The notes: generated from the sequence alone by a model not told the origin. A stretch of 64,000 nucleotides of DNA from Oreohelix idahoensis (GCA_024509875.1 JAMPIV010017780.1:124001-188000), one strand, 5' to 3'. Positions 9,935-21,330 are shown, counted from the stretch's first letter. Made by a program: numbers and translations.

Positions 9935-11431
9935 ATTGTGTGATATGCTGAAATGTGCAGGCATACACTGAATTAGACGCAGGCCTTGAAAGCACGAATC
10001 CAATAGAACACGAAGAACGAAGACATTTCTATGTTTGGTCTTTATTTCTTTGCTCGACAAATTCGCCATATGATGATGATAGGAAACTCTTTACAGAGCG
10101 ATACAACAGGAAGCAATCTGATCATCAGAAGGAGTCCCCCCGTCCGACAAGTGTTTCGGCCCTATATACTCCTTTACACTCTAAGGGGGGCGGGCCCACT
10201 TGGGTCATGACTCCCAAGCGTCTCAGCTTCCTGTTGTCTTGCATCGAAAATGAACCCATTTCACTTATGGTAGCAACTTTAAATTCCACAACTCCGCCAG
10301 CCGTGGAGGCAATTGTGAAAGTAACAAGGAGAAGACAAATTATTCCGTTCGTTCCGTCGCACACACTGAGACACCAGCGCGAAGTCAACGAGTCGCCACT
10401 GCGCGTTCCCCACTGGACTTTTGATACTGACACCCCTTATAGTATACATCGCTTGTCGCCCCTGAGTCGCAGCCCGTTCACTAGTCCACCACAAACCTCA
10501 GCATATTGTGGACTTAGAAAAATTCATGGTGTTTTCTGTACCGCAGCGTTTATTGTTACGATCTCCATTCCCCATTGCGGTTGTTCCACAGCCAGCCTGA
10601 TGCCTTTTCGGCAGTTTCACTAAGCCTCTTCAGGGCCCTTGTTCTCGACTGTCCCCTCAGCCCCAACAGTTTCAATAGATCATACACTGATGCAGCCACA
10701 AGCCCTCTTGCGCCCACTTCAACAGCCATGACCCTTGCAGTGAACCCATCGTGTCTCAGATCCGCGGCCAGATCACTATACTTGGCCGCTTTGAACGAAT
10801 GTTGCTCATCTAATCTGGATTCAAATGGCACTGTCAGTTCAATCAGTATGACCTGAAGCGTTGCTGCAGAATGAAGCACTATATCCGGCCGTCTCCGCGA
10901 TTTTCTGATACTCTCTGGATATGCCCCTCGTCCAGGTAGGTCTACCGCCATCTCCCAATCATTTGCACAATCAAGAAGAGATGGTAAACTGCTACCAGGT
11001 TTATTCGGTTTGGGGTGTGCTGACTTTCCTGCCCTCAGAAAGTATGTGTTTGCGGTGTCTGGCCGGACTTTGCTATTCGCCTTCATTCTTGCCAGATCTA
11101 TTGTCGCAGCAAGCTCATTTAGCACTTTGTTATGGCGCCAAGTGTATCGCCCTTGCCCTAATGACACCTTACACGCTGAGAGCACGTGTTCAAGTGTCTG
11201 CCTCCCCTGGCACAGGGGGCACTGCTCATCATCCGACTTTCCCCATTTCACAAGGTTGGTGGCCGACGGCAGCAGGTCATATAGTGATCTGACAACGAAG
11301 CTGAGCCTAAGAGGTGCCATATGCCATATATCATTCCATGTCAAGGCCCTCTGCAGGGCTCCTTCCCATGTAGTCCATTGGCCTTGTTGGACCTGCTGCA
11401 CTGCTTTTGCAACCTCTTATCATTCTCATAA
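9935..11431 (-). mobile_element. 5'-truncated LINE with restriction-like endonuclease
   Basis: Minus-strand LINE remnant: coding part at 10556-11401, then a ~600-bp 3' region down to about 9935. The 3' region is also found, diverged, at 53320-53520, which supports one family. ATGATCT on both sides is the likely target duplication. Confidence 0.65.
10556..11401 (-). CDS. C-terminal part of RLE-type LINE polyprotein (R2/R4/NeSL-like)
   Basis: 281 open codons. Around residues 60-76 lies a zinc motif C-x2-C-x7-H-x4-C (CPLCQGRQTLEHVLSAC), typical of the region after the reverse transcriptase in LINEs that use a restriction-like endonuclease. Further on, RRPDIVL followed by ILIELTVPFE fits the PD-(D/E)-x-K nuclease core, and a later conserved KAAKY segment fits the same fold. 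In R2-type elements this nuclease nicks the target site. The reverse transcriptase is missing, and a stop lies just upstream, so this is a truncated relic. The initial methionine is incidental. Which RLE clade it belongs to is not settled. Confidence 0.75.
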   Translation of the reverse strand: MQQVQQGQWTTWEGALQRALTWNDIWHMAPLRLSFVVRSLYDLLPSATNLVKWGKSDDEQCPLCQGRQTLEHVLSACKVSLGQGRYTWRHNKVLNELAATIDLARMKANSKVRPDTANTYFLRAGKSAHPKPNKPGSSLPSLLDCANDWEMAVDLPGRGAYPESIRKSRRRPDIVLHSAATLQVILIELTVPFESRLDEQHSFKAAKYSDLAADLRHDGFTARVMAVEVGARGLVAASVYDLLKLLGLRGQSRTRALKRLSETAEKASGWLWNNRNGEWRS

Positions 11432-11545
11432 ATGATCTGTAAAGTTACTAAATCTCAGACTTAAGGGTCTTTTGTGTTTGGATATGCGCCCTAATATAAC
11501 CGACTAGGTTGAATGGGACGCGCCTCGCCAAAACTTAAAAAAAAA

Positions 11546-12786
11546 AAAATTTGTAAAGCTTATGAATTAATTATTTGAAGGTCACAGAGTGCTTTGTTTG
11601 AAATCTAAACAATATTCCGTCTAGGGTCATCGCCTGTCTTGACCAGTTCGCAAGTACTAGCTCTGCCTGATATGACCTAGATTTGTTAACGACGCACTGA
11701 CTTCGCCTGACAGAAGTACAGTTATTTCGATTTTTTAATTAACCGTTGAACTTAAATATTGTTGAACTTTCACCTTGCTGTTTGTTTTAAACCGATAGCG
11801 AAAGATATCGTGTTTCACTGTTGGTAGGTGATAAGTAGGGTACAGTGTATATAGCGTTTATTATTTTAGGTAACATATTCAGTTTGCACGCTGAAATAGT
11901 TATTCATTCTGCTGTAGGCTAAATAGGGTAAATGAAAATTTATATTTCTATGAATGCATATGTGTGATTTTTAAATTAATAAAAAGGAATCGCAGGTCAT
12001 CGATTGAAAGTGATCCAGTTGACAGGACTTGTAAACTGTTTACTGCAGTGTAAAATAGCATTATTTTCGTTTGCTTTAAATTGTAATTTAAAATAGGACA
12101 GACAGCTGACGCTGAGAAAACTAAATTCTCACCAAGATGTTTTCAAACTGGCATATTAATAATGATGTAAATATAGGCTATACATTTAAATCGTTCTTCC
12201 GTGACTACTTTAAAAGTCAATAGGCCTATCGGATTACTCATATGCATGAGGTAGGCCTATCACATGCGTCTTAGAGAATTAGTGTATTTTTGGAGCCTAT
12301 ATTAGATGGGGCAAGTATCATAAAGAGATGTATGTAGGCTAATATTTTATGTAGGCCTAGACATCGAATTTAGTTTGTTTCTGCTTTCATTGTTGTTCCA
12401 GGATGGACATTTGCTAATTTTTTGCTACAAATTTTCTCCCCGACCCCTTCTCCACCTTGAAATTCAAAGAGAAAGTGAACAGTAGCCTAATGGCAATATC
12501 GTAATATAGCCTACGCTTTATAGTTTTGTTTTTTTTAAAAATAATTTTCTTATTGATTGACCAGGTAAGACTTATGTGCTGCGTGCTTTCGATGCACATA
12601 GAATATTTTTTTTTAAATAAAAAATATTTCCTTCAACCTCTTATAATTAGGATGTATAGTGTAGCTAATTCAAGATAATAATTTTGAACGTATATCAGGG
12701 TTCGAAAACAGGCGAGGCTAAAAAGACTAGGCTGTATATAACATTTATGACACTGTGTAAATCACTGTGGCAGGGTTAATAATTGT
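11546..12786. other. No gene seen; AT-rich intergenic sequence
   Basis: No supported gene. The palindromic word TAGGCCTA and the related GTAGGCTA occur several times between 11.9 and 12.4 kb. The segment at 12628-12690 resembles those at 9630 and 17950. Confidence 0.5.
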
Positions 12787-12870
12787 GATTGAAATGAAAT
12801 ACAGTGGACTATTTATTCCATACTGCCTTAAAAAAAGAACTCATAGACACAGTAAAAAGGGTTAGGTTTA
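12787..12870. mobile_element. Partial TIR MITE (GGTTGAAATGAAG family)
   Basis: Starts TGATTGAAATGAAATACAGT, like the left end of the family copies at 17724 and 22162, and runs to GGGTTAGG, where the next copy begins. No right end was found. Confidence 0.5.
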
Positions 12871-13159
12871 GGTAGTTGAAGTGAAGAACAGGGGGCTATG
12901 TTCATCTCCAGGGGTCGGGAAACTTTTTTGGGTATTACCCCAAAATCTATTTGTGGTAAATGATATTACCCCCAGACTTAAAGCAAAAAAAAAAAAAAAA
13001 ATAAGCTAATTGCTCTTAAAATGAAGAATAAACTGCTCTCAAAGTCAAGAATTAATAAAACACTTACAAAGCCACACATGCTGTCATAAGAATAGCACAC
13101 ATACAAAATTAATAAAAAGGATTGAAGAACTAAACAATTTCATTCACAACATCTCCACT

Positions 13160-14109
13160 TCAGGTTTTGGAAAAATGGTGCTGTTTCATATTTAATAAAA
13201 CAACATCCATATCAGGGCCTTTTGATGTCAGAGCAACTTGGATGCTGTCTTCGGGGTCCAACCGATTTCTGGATTTTGTTTTAAAGTTCATAAGGGTAGA
13301 AAATCCTTGTTCACAAAGGTAGGTTGTTGCAAAAGGCAGCAGCATTTTTGTCGCTTCTACATGTTCAATTTTAAAAGCCTTTGCAGTTTTTGACATCCAA
13401 AAAGATCAGAGATCTGTCTTGTTCTGAAATTCCATGCGTGCTTCACTGTTCAAGAAGTGCCTCTGCCAATCCTTCAGGCACATCTGCAAGTTGACAGCTG
13501 AAGGGATTTACAACCCAACTGACAGTATGTGAATCAAGCTCTGGAAAGTAATCAGAGAACCGCTTTTTGAGTTTGGTCAGATGTCTTGTAACTGACTCCT
13601 TGATGTCACAAAGTCTGAGATCTTCACAATCTTCCAAAAACTTTGCTAGCTTTGGAAAGGCGGCTATCTTGTTTTGTTCCACTTTCTGGTTCCAGTACAG
13701 AAGCTTTGATCCAAATCTTGAAATGCTGAAATTTTTTCTTTTGCTAAAAAGATATTGATGCTTTTCCCTTGCAATTCCTTGTTCAATGAATTCACATGTC
13801 TAAAGATGTCAGCTAAATATGCGAGATGTGCAAGCCAAGTGGAATTTCTCATCTTATCTGCAAGGGCATGTTTTTGTTCCACCAGAAAGATTTTTAGTTC
13901 ATATCTGGGAGAGCCCACACTTGATTCAGAACATTTCCACATGAAAGCCACCTGTATGAAAAAAGGAGGCCTGGATATTCAGCTCCCCCATCCTCACATA
14001 AATCACGAAATAGCTGCGTGTTTAGTGCATGCCCTTTGACAGCATTGGAAATCTTGATTACATCATTCACGACAGCTTCCAGTTCAGGTTCCAATTGCTT
14101 CACAAGCAA
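13160..14109 (-). pseudogene. Broken hAT transposase (ZBED5/SCAND3-like)
   Basis: Four overlapping minus-strand frames (13894-14109, 13664-13951, 13443-13682, 13160-13396) read in order as the C-terminal half of a hAT transposase. Recognisable parts are the segment with WLAHLAYLADIF and LNKELQGK, the VVNPF stretch, and the dimerisation end LLPFATTYLCEQGFSTLMN followed by SRNRL. Shifts of frame separate the pieces, and the N-terminal half with the BED finger and first catalytic residue is missing, so no active enzyme is encoded. The ZBED5-like label rests on overall resemblance. Confidence 0.8.
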
Positions 14110-14176
14110 AGCCCTAGTCGGGAGTCGAGATCATAACTGGCATTTTTAAGGACTAGCCAAAATAGCGTCTTAATTA

Positions 14177-16224
14177 CACTGGCTAACAAAAAAAAATTTT
14201 TTTTTCTTTCTCTAACATTTCTATGTTTTTCTGGTCAATTTTAATGCGCTGTTTTTAAATCTGCAAACCGTTTTTCTCTATCAGGTCGGGATCTCGAGAA
14301 ATACGCAATTGAAGTTTTTTAACAACGCATACAGTATTATAACATCATTCGTACAAGAAGTATAACAGTTATGTAGGCTTGAATTTCTTTGCAGTCGACT
14401 TTCGTCGGTGAATGGCATGTGGTACATCGCGATGAAACATCCAACAATAATCGGCAAGCATGGTCACACTCCACCGTCCTTGATAACGTGACTCCATTAC
14501 AGCGATATCTTGATGGAATCGTTCTCCATGTTCATCGCTGACTTCGCCAAGGTTGTCAGGGAAAAAGTCAAGATGCGAATCGAGCAAATGGATTTTGAGG
14601 GACATGTTACAGCCCATAATTCTGTATGCATCTATGCACTGCTTAACAATATGCACATAGTCGACAGATTTGTGATTTCCCAGAAAGTTATCGACGATCG
14701 ATTTGAATGCCATCCATGCGTGAAGTTCACTACCATGTAACAAGTTCTCGAATTGTTTGTCTGCAATAACTTTCCTAATATGAGGTCCTACAAAGATACC
14801 TTCCTTTATCTTTGCATCGCTAACTTGCGGAAACTTTTCTCGAAGATAAGTGAAAGCTTTGCTCATTTTATCTAATGCTTTTACGAAATTCTTCATGAGC
14901 CCCAACTTTATATGTAACGGTGTTAAAATGATGCTGTCTTTGTTAACTAATGGCTCGTGTATTACATTTTTATGCCCGAGCTGCATACGATCCCTGATAG
15001 GCCACACCTTTCTTGCATAATGTTCCTGTCTGTTGCGGCTGTCCCATTCACATAGGAAGCAACAAAATTTAGTATACCCAGTCTGCATGCCCGTGAGAAT
15101 TGCAATGACCTTTAGGTCTCCACAAATCCGCCATTGGTAGTCATTGTACTTTATTTTTGCCAAAAGTATAGCCATATTGTCATAAGTTTCTTTCATATGA
15201 ACAGAGTAGGCGACTGGAATTTTGCAATAGCAAATGTCATCATCCATCTCAAAGTATTGAACAAGTTCTCTGTGTCTATGACGAAATTTAGATATCAAAG
15301 TATTGGGCGCTAAAAGATTCCATTCTTTGAGTCGCGAACCGAGTAATTCCACTTGTCCTTTGGTAAGAGCGAGATCACGTATTAGATCTGAAAGGTTAAT
15401 TAAGTGAACACCATCATTCACCGGTATATAATCCGAGTCAGAATTAGTTTCTGAAGCAGGTAAACTATCACTTTCTGATGGTTCATTCACGTCCAACGGA
15501 TATTGTTCTGGTGGAACTGGGATCGGACACGTGATTGGATCACGAGACACTGGTTTCGAAACCGATTCAATATTTGGATAAACCACAGACTTTCTAGTTT
15601 TAAAAGTGAAACCATGAATATTTGTCAAGCAGAAGTAACAATCAGTATCGTGATTTGTCTTGTTCATGCCATATTACTGGCACTCCAAAAGGCATCGACT
15701 TATGCTTCGGCGATTTTCGTAACCAACCTGCCAATGTATTTGCACAAAGTCGAACAAACTGCATTTGGCTTCCAAGATTTATTTGCATCATCAACTTTCG
15801 AATCGAAATAAAGTTCATATGCTTTCTTTAGTAATGGTGTAAAGTTTTTCTGGTGAACACGATCGGTAAAATATCCGCACACGTAACAGAACAGATCAGC
15901 CGAATTTCTACAACTTCTAGAAGCCATATTTCGCTCAGAATTATTTCAAAATACAGTAACTATTGGAAAAATAGCGTAACATATGTCATGCATCTTTTAG
16001 CAGTATAAAAAGTGGAATTATTTTGCATTTTATTAATTTTTAATAAGTTATGTAGTAAAAATGAAACGGAGCACATAACGGTTTCCCAAAAATATATGTA
16101 TTCACAAATATCTTAAAAACCTGACGTGATAGAGATAAACGGATTTCAAATTTGAAATCAGCGCAAAAAACTGACATAAGAACACTTATTCTTATATAAG
16201 AAAGAAAAATGTTGTTTGTCAGTG
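14177..16224 (-). mobile_element. CACTA/CMC-like DNA transposon inserted in the hAT
   Basis: Ends in CACTG and CAGTG, with a 3-bp direct repeat TTA on both sides (14174-14176 and 16225-16227). Imperfect inverted similarity continues inward for over 100 bp (for example CCGTTTTTCTCTATCAGGTC near the left end, and the inverted form of CCGTTTATCTCTATCACGTC near the right end). CACTA/CACTG ends with 2-3-bp duplications are the mark of EnSpm/CACTA elements. It carries the minus-strand gene 14369-15927. Confidence 0.7.
14369..15927 (-). pseudogene. Uncharacterised transposase-like protein of the CACTA-like element
   Basis: An N-terminal frame (15700-15927, 75 codons with a CYVCG zinc-like pair and a later C-x3-C) is followed after a short broken stretch by a 432-codon frame (14369-15667). 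The stretch between shows two shifts of frame. The long frame begins with another C-x2-C pair (CYFC). It includes ICGDLKVIAILTGMQTGYTK, CFLCEWDSR, PPLHIKLGLMKNF-like text, and SDEHGERFHQDI near the end. I recall proteins of this type as frequent 'uncharacterized' genes in invertebrates. The D of GDLKV and the E of DEHGERFH are candidate catalytic acids, by inference. The element's ends suggest a Tnp2-like role. Confidence 0.65.
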
Positions 16225-16852
16225 TTATCAAGGGAGTTAATTTTATAAAAGTAGGAATTTATTGTTGATCTATTAAAATTGAAGGGGTGGGGGGGGGGGG
16301 GGGGGGGGAGAAAAACAATTAATAAGGGTATGGGTTCGATAACCTCACAATACTTTTATATGTATTTTTTTTAGCCTTCATTACCCCCAAAATTTTCATT
16401 TTTACCCCATTTAGGATAATTTACCCCTGGCCTGTTCCCCGACCCCTGATCTGTATCATTCAAGTAAGTCGCCAACGTCGTTAGGGTGAGGATTAAGGTT
16501 AGGTTTAGGATATCTAACCCATATCCCTTTTTACTACATCTCTGAATTCTTTTTTTTAAAGGCCATGTCGAACAGGCGGCCCATTGTTCTTAATTTCACC
16601 TGGTATAGGTATCCTAACCCTAACGACTTTGACGATTTACCAGGAGGACATCAGAGCACACTGTCCATCATTCTTGATGTCAACCATAATTGTAACCAGT
16701 GTATATTTTTCTATTTGAGTCTTTGTCCATATTTCTCATTTTTGTTGTCTGCATTATATGGGCGTTCATATTCCCTTTCTTAAAACTTTTGTTGTGGAGG
16801 CATTAATATTTCAAAGGTCAAGTCAACAGTTATCATTACATATAAAATAAAG

Positions 16853-17567
16853 GGTTGAATTGAAGCAGAGTGGGCTTTAGATATCCTAACCTTAATCATA
16901 ACCCTACACATTTCTTGGCAGTAATATAGACACAGTTGGAGGGACAGACAATGATATCAAAATAAGAATACAAGAAGCAAGAGGAGCTTTCATTGCATTG
17001 GGAAACATATGGAGAACGTGAGAAATCAAGTTCGATAAGAATCTTCAACTCAAATGTCAAGTCAGTCCTATTGTAGGCTCTGAGACATGGAGAGCAACAA
17101 AAACAACAAACCAAAAAGCCACAGACTGTTATAAACGGGTGCTTGCGTAGAATAGAAGGACTGAAATGGTATGACAAAGTCACAAATGTGGAATTGATGA
17201 CAAGAACCAGACAAGTGCCAGTGGAACAAGAGTTGAGAAGAAGATGCTTGTGATCGGTAGGACACACATTGAGGAAACCTGTTGATAGCAGTCCATACAA
17301 GGTAGTCCGTATTCTGGAATCCACAGGGAAAGAGAGGCAGAGTTAGACCAAAAAACACATGGAAAAGAGAACTGGATACAGAGGTGAAAATGATAAGGAA
17401 AAATGGAAAGAACTTGAGTGGATGGCACAGGATAGGAAGACTTTGCATGTGTTTGTTGAAGGCCTATGCTTCTCGGGGAGCTAAAGGGTATTGATTGATT
17501 GATAACGACGTTGGCAACTTACTAGGATGACATCGAAGAACATGACCAGCTGTGCTTCATTTCAACC
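16853..17567. mobile_element. TIR MITE split by a LINE B fragment, perfect 8-bp duplication
   Basis: The left end is GGTTGAATTGAAG (16853) and the right end CTTCATTTCAACC (to 17567). The 8-bp direct repeat AAATAAAG lies on both sides (16845-16852 and 17568-17575). The MITE body is interrupted at about 16904-17498 by LINE B sequence. Confidence 0.8.
16904..17498 (+). pseudogene. LINE B fragment (3' end)
   Basis: Corresponds to LINE B from the CTTGGCAGTAATATAGAC segment (8520 in the full copy) to the 3' end. The frame is broken repeatedly. The tail is ATTGATTGATTG instead of the TGAA tail of the full copy. The insertion lies inside a MITE. Confidence 0.85.
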
Positions 17568-17723
17568 AAATAAAGTTTAGCTTATCAGAAATAATAATTT
17601 AATAGAAGGGCTACAGTGAATTGCTATCTGTATAATTAATTGCAGGATTTCAGCTGAAATGCACATGTTTAGTTCTCAGCAGTAATAGTTACGCACAATA
17701 ATGAAATTGACAGTAGTCCTACA

Positions 17724-17892
17724 GGTGTGAAATGAAACATAGTGGAACATGTACTCCGATATAAGTTGTCCACATCATTAGAATAAGAATTTTTCGTAAA
17801 CCTAATCCTAACCCTTACACTTTTTAACAGTTTCTGAATTCTTTTCTTTAAGGCCGTATTGAACAGATGGTCCACTAAACTTCATTTCAACC
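17724..17892. mobile_element. TIR MITE, 169 bp
   Basis: The ends are GGTGTGAAATGAAACATAGTGG and, inverted, GGTTGAAATGAAGTTTAGTGG. Imperfect direct repeats GTCCTACA and GGCCTACA (7 of 8) border it. The body includes CTAATCCTAACCCTTACAC, a telomere-like stretch shared by the family. Confidence 0.7.
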
Positions 17893-18090
17893 GGCCTACA
17901 TTTCTATGGCTGTTTAAAAAAAAAAAAATTTAGGAACAAAATATATTGTTAAAACTCCAATGGGTTATAATTACGATATACAGTGTCAATAATTTTAGAT
18001 AATTTGTTTTGATTGCTGCTATTTTGCTATCAGCTTATGCTATTATCCCTCCTGGAGTAGAAAATACAGTTTATCCAAATTATGGGTGTG

Positions 18091-18268
18091 GGTTGAATTG
18101 CAATGAAGAAGTGTGGGATGTGTATTCGATGTCATTCAAATAAGTCACCCATGTTGTTAGGGTTAGGCTTAGGATTCTTAATTCTAACCCTTACCCTTTA
18201 TTACTGTATCTCTGAATTCTGTTTTAAGGCTGTATCGAACACATGTCTCACTGTTCTTCATTTCAACC
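18091..18268. mobile_element. TIR MITE, 178 bp
   Basis: The ends are GGTTGAATTGCAATGAAGAAG and CTGTTCTTCATTTCAACC. Flanks ATGGGTGTG and ATGTATGTG match in 7 of 9 bases. The body holds GTTAGGGTTAGGCTTAGG. Confidence 0.7.
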
Positions 18269-18541
18269 ATGTATGTGATTTATATTCTCTTCTTTGGCCT
18301 AAAATTGTAAGCTCTTCATGATTGTTATGTTGTAAAAGAGGGGTGTGTGAAATCTTGAGGTGCTGTGGTTAATAAAAAGATGGTGTGTGTATATCATACA
18401 TGCCACACCTCAGAGATGAAAAACCTGTACAAAAAATTAAAAAAACCTGTACAAAGACCCGCAAAACCTGTACAAAGACCCGCAAAACCTGTACAAAGAC
18501 TGAAAAACGTAACAAAAGAGTTTATTCATGTAAAAGTATAT

Positions 18542-20550
18542 TCAATTAGATGGTTCTGCACCATCATAGTGACATGCGGCCTTTGCCTTTTTAAGCATGT
18601 CTTCACTTGCTTTAAAACCTAAACAACAAGAGTTAGAATTTATTTTGCATTGTAGAAATGCTGTGACTGTATCATCATTTAGTCTATTTCTGCAGTCCGT
18701 GTGAATCTTTTTCATCATAGAGAAAGACCTCTCACAGTCAGCATTGCTGTGAGGCAATGTCAATAAGCGTTTCACTATGACTGCCAGACTGGGAAATCGT
18801 GTACGACCAGTGCTAGTTTTCAGGTTGATTATGTCAAGCCAGTACCTAGAAAAGCTTCTTTTTTGTCCAGCGTCAAATCTTGAAATACATTCATCAGGCA
18901 GCAAACAATAATCTTCAAATTCATCCTTTAACACCTCTTGGTCTAAATGTGGTGCAAAAGTGTTGGCCAGCTTACAGATTGCTGTATATTGAACTGTGTC
19001 TTTAAAGGCTGGATCAAGAATTTTGATATCCTTAAGGACTTCATTCTCAAATGGAAATTTATCCAATATCTTTTTCACAACAGCAACATAAAAGTTCCTC
19101 ACATCTCTGAAAAATGAATTTCTCACTTGAGAACTTATATCTAACTCTTCCAGTAATGTCCTGTTGGACAGACCAACAGCAAGTGTATGGTCATCATGCT
19201 GTAGATCACGTTCAGCATACTTTAACAATCTTATATCTTTCACCTCTTTTACATATTTCATCTCTACAAATTTGACAATAAATTTTCGTAGCAGACGATC
19301 CATTTCATCCATCATACCACCTATTTGGGACTCATCTGTCTGAAACAATTTGTTAAATTCAGTCAACAGAGGTAGCACAAATTGGAGAAAACGTAGAGTC
19401 ATCTGGGTCAGTGGTGATTTTAGTAACTGATGAATGTTTTTGACACGGCATGGTTTTTCCATATCGTCGTGGCTCTCGAAGTATGAAGATAGAGCAGAAT
19501 ATTGATTTAAAATTCTGTCCACTACTTTCTGCAAAGAAAGCCAGCGAGTCTGGCAGTGCTTTAGTATGTCTATGCATCCACTCCTGTAAACAGTTGAAAC
19601 TCTCTGTATGATTTTTTCCGTTTTGAGCTATGCTCAAAATGATAGAAGATATCTATCAAAAGGTCATCAACAGGAATAGTCAGCTGCTTTATACCCTCCT
19701 TGGCACAAAGATTTGCAAGGTGGCAAATACACCCTATACTAAACACATCAGGGTTCTTGCTCTTGATTCGCGTTAGTACAGAGTTTGATTTGCCAACCAT
19801 TACATTGCAGTTGTCACTTGCAAAACCTATACAGTTAATCCATGGGATTTGTAAGTCGCTGAACACAGCATCAATATCACTGAAAATAGCTTCACTGGTT
19901 CCACCAGTACCGACCGGCATGCCCAGCAACCTGGTTCTAGGTCCTATGCCATCTTCAAATACCCTCACCATTATAGCTAAACGCTTGTCAGTTTTTCTAT
20001 CATTTGACTCATCGATCATCAAGGAGAAAGGTGTCTTCCTGCATAATTTGATGACTGGCTCCGTTGCAGATGGAGCCAAGCAGTTTTTAATAATGGCTGT
20101 TGTTTTGGTTCGCTTGCATTTGAAACGTTTGGCAATAGCACTGCCCGGAAATATCTCAGCTGATAAGTCTGAAAAATGGTCAGCTATAGAAGCAGCTATG
20201 TTGTGTTGAGCAATAAAATTTGCAAATAAAACTTCAGCCCTCGTTATTTTATCATCTTCTTGTTGAGGCTGAGTAAAGAAGGCCTTGATAGAACTTCCGT
20301 TCTTCAGCTGATAGTTCCTTTCATGCAGTTTTGTTTTGAAATGCTCCCTCACATCGTGTAAGCCAGATGCCATCACTTTAATATCTCTATTGCATATTCT
20401 ACAGTATGCATGTGAAGAGCCTAATTTGGATGTCTCAATAATCCCAGGGAATGTAGTTGTCCAGTCAGATTGAAACTTCCCACGACGTTGATCTTCTTCT
20501 AACCTCCTTTTTTTAAAGTTAGGCTCAGCCATGCTGTTAGATGGATGCAA
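18542..20550 (-). pseudogene. hAT-like transposase, one frameshift
   Basis: Two minus-strand frames, 19570-20550 (326 codons, N-terminal) and 18542-19534 (330 codons, C-terminal), form one protein of about 670 residues broken by a shift of frame near 19565. Residues ~45-80 form a BED/TTF-like finger (YCRICN, then two H). MIDESNDRKTDKRLAIMVRVF carries a plausible first catalytic D, and FASDNCNVMVGKSN a second. The C-terminal LPHSNADCERSFSMMKKIH and RNRLNDD are the hAT dimerisation region, with E in the ERSFS motif. It would cut and paste the element and could have moved the two deleted copies in this window. It is close to functional but not intact. Confidence 0.85.
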
Positions 20551-20694
20551 TATTTCCTGCTAGACAGAAAAAAAAAAATATTAATGTGAAAAAGTAAATA
20601 CAAATATTAATAATCAATTTGAAAAATATAATTATTTGTAATTTTAATATTATATAATGAAATAGAATCTTGGAAAAAAATTAATACAATTTAT

Positions 20695-20800
20695 GGTTGA
20701 AATGAAGAACAGTTGCTGTGTTTTCTATAGTGCCTTATAAAAGTACAGGCCTAAAGAGACCAGTAATAAGCATTATGGGTTAGGAATCTTAAATTTAAAA
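20695..20800. mobile_element. Partial TIR MITE
   Basis: Begins GGTTGAAATGAAGAACAGT, the family's left end, inside the hAT-like transposon. No right end was found. The end coordinate is approximate. Confidence 0.5.
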
Positions 20801-21184
20801 TCTAATAAATTTTTTGCTAAAGCTGGTAATGAAAATATAAACTAGCGCTGGCGTAATATTAGCCTGTATATTTTCTACCGAACTTCAAAAATTGGAATAG
20901 CCGTTAAAGCCCAACTGGTAGTTTTAAATAGACCTTCCCATACAAATTTTAGTGTCAATCAAACATTGATAGTAGGCTAATTAATTATTTAATAATTATA
21001 AATCATTGAATGACCGTAATGATGACCACCAAAGGCAAAATAACATTGTTTTTTTAAAGAAACGAAATTAAAACTAAGAAGAGAAGTAGGCTAACTCCAA
21101 ATAAACTTTTCTCTGATCGAGTTAAGATGTAAATTTTCCACGCTATTGTGGTTTTTTTTTTTTTTTTTCAGTTTCATAATTTGG

Positions 21185-21330
21185 TAATATCGGAATGACG
21201 TTCGCCGAATGCTCCGCGTGTATTTTCGTACCATTTAGATTTAGGGTTAACCCTAGCTGTAACCCTAATTATAACTCTAAATGGTACGAAAATACATGCG
21301 GAGCATTCGGCGACCGTCATTACGTTATTA
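21185..21330. repeat. Hairpin-forming palindrome (foldback MITE)
   Basis: About 145 bp. The arms pair almost perfectly over ~50 bp: AATGACG, then GCCGAATGCTCCGCG and TTTTCGTACCATTTAGA on the left, with the inverted copy on the right. The loop is GGGTTAACCCTAGCTGTAACCC, with telomere-like CCCTAA words. Ends TAATA and TATTA suggest a TA-type insertion into the 3' flank of the transposon. Confidence 0.8.

Larger units (their letters stand above)
9845..11545. repeat. Foldback repeat split by a LINE
   Basis: The left arm (about 9850-9927) and right arm (about 11439-11545) are inverted copies sharing CAACCTAGTCGGTTATATTA and the next ~40 bases, including the GAGATT/GAGATG ends. The arms now lie ~1.5 kb apart because a LINE (9935-11431) sits between them. 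A short direct repeat ATGATCT borders that LINE (9928-9934 and 11432-11438). Before the insertion this was probably a ~200-bp hairpin-forming MITE. Confidence 0.65.
12909..16448 (-). mobile_element. hAT transposon carrying a CACTA-like insertion
   Basis: The ends are CAGGGGTCGGGAAAC and, inverted, CAGGGGTCGGGGAAC, the classic hAT terminal form. The expected 8-bp duplication is not clear (flanks TTCATCTC and ATCTGTAT). Minus-strand transposase relics lie at 13160-14109. A second transposon, 14177-16224, is inserted inside, so the hAT itself is about 1.5 kb. A 20-base G run lies at 16289-16308. Confidence 0.8.
12871..16600. mobile_element. TIR MITE split by a hAT insertion
   Basis: The left part (12871-12908, with GTTGAAGTGAAGAACAG) and right part (16449-16600, ending TTGTTCTTAATTTCACC) belong to one MITE. 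The right part carries AAGTAAGTCGCCAACGTCGT, found in the intact family member at 18091. The hAT 12909-16448 lies between the parts. Confidence 0.65.

Noticed and set aside
18170..18205. Telomere-like TTAGGG words
   Set aside because: Short, imperfect, and within a dispersed MITE family; no run long enough to mark an internal telomere.
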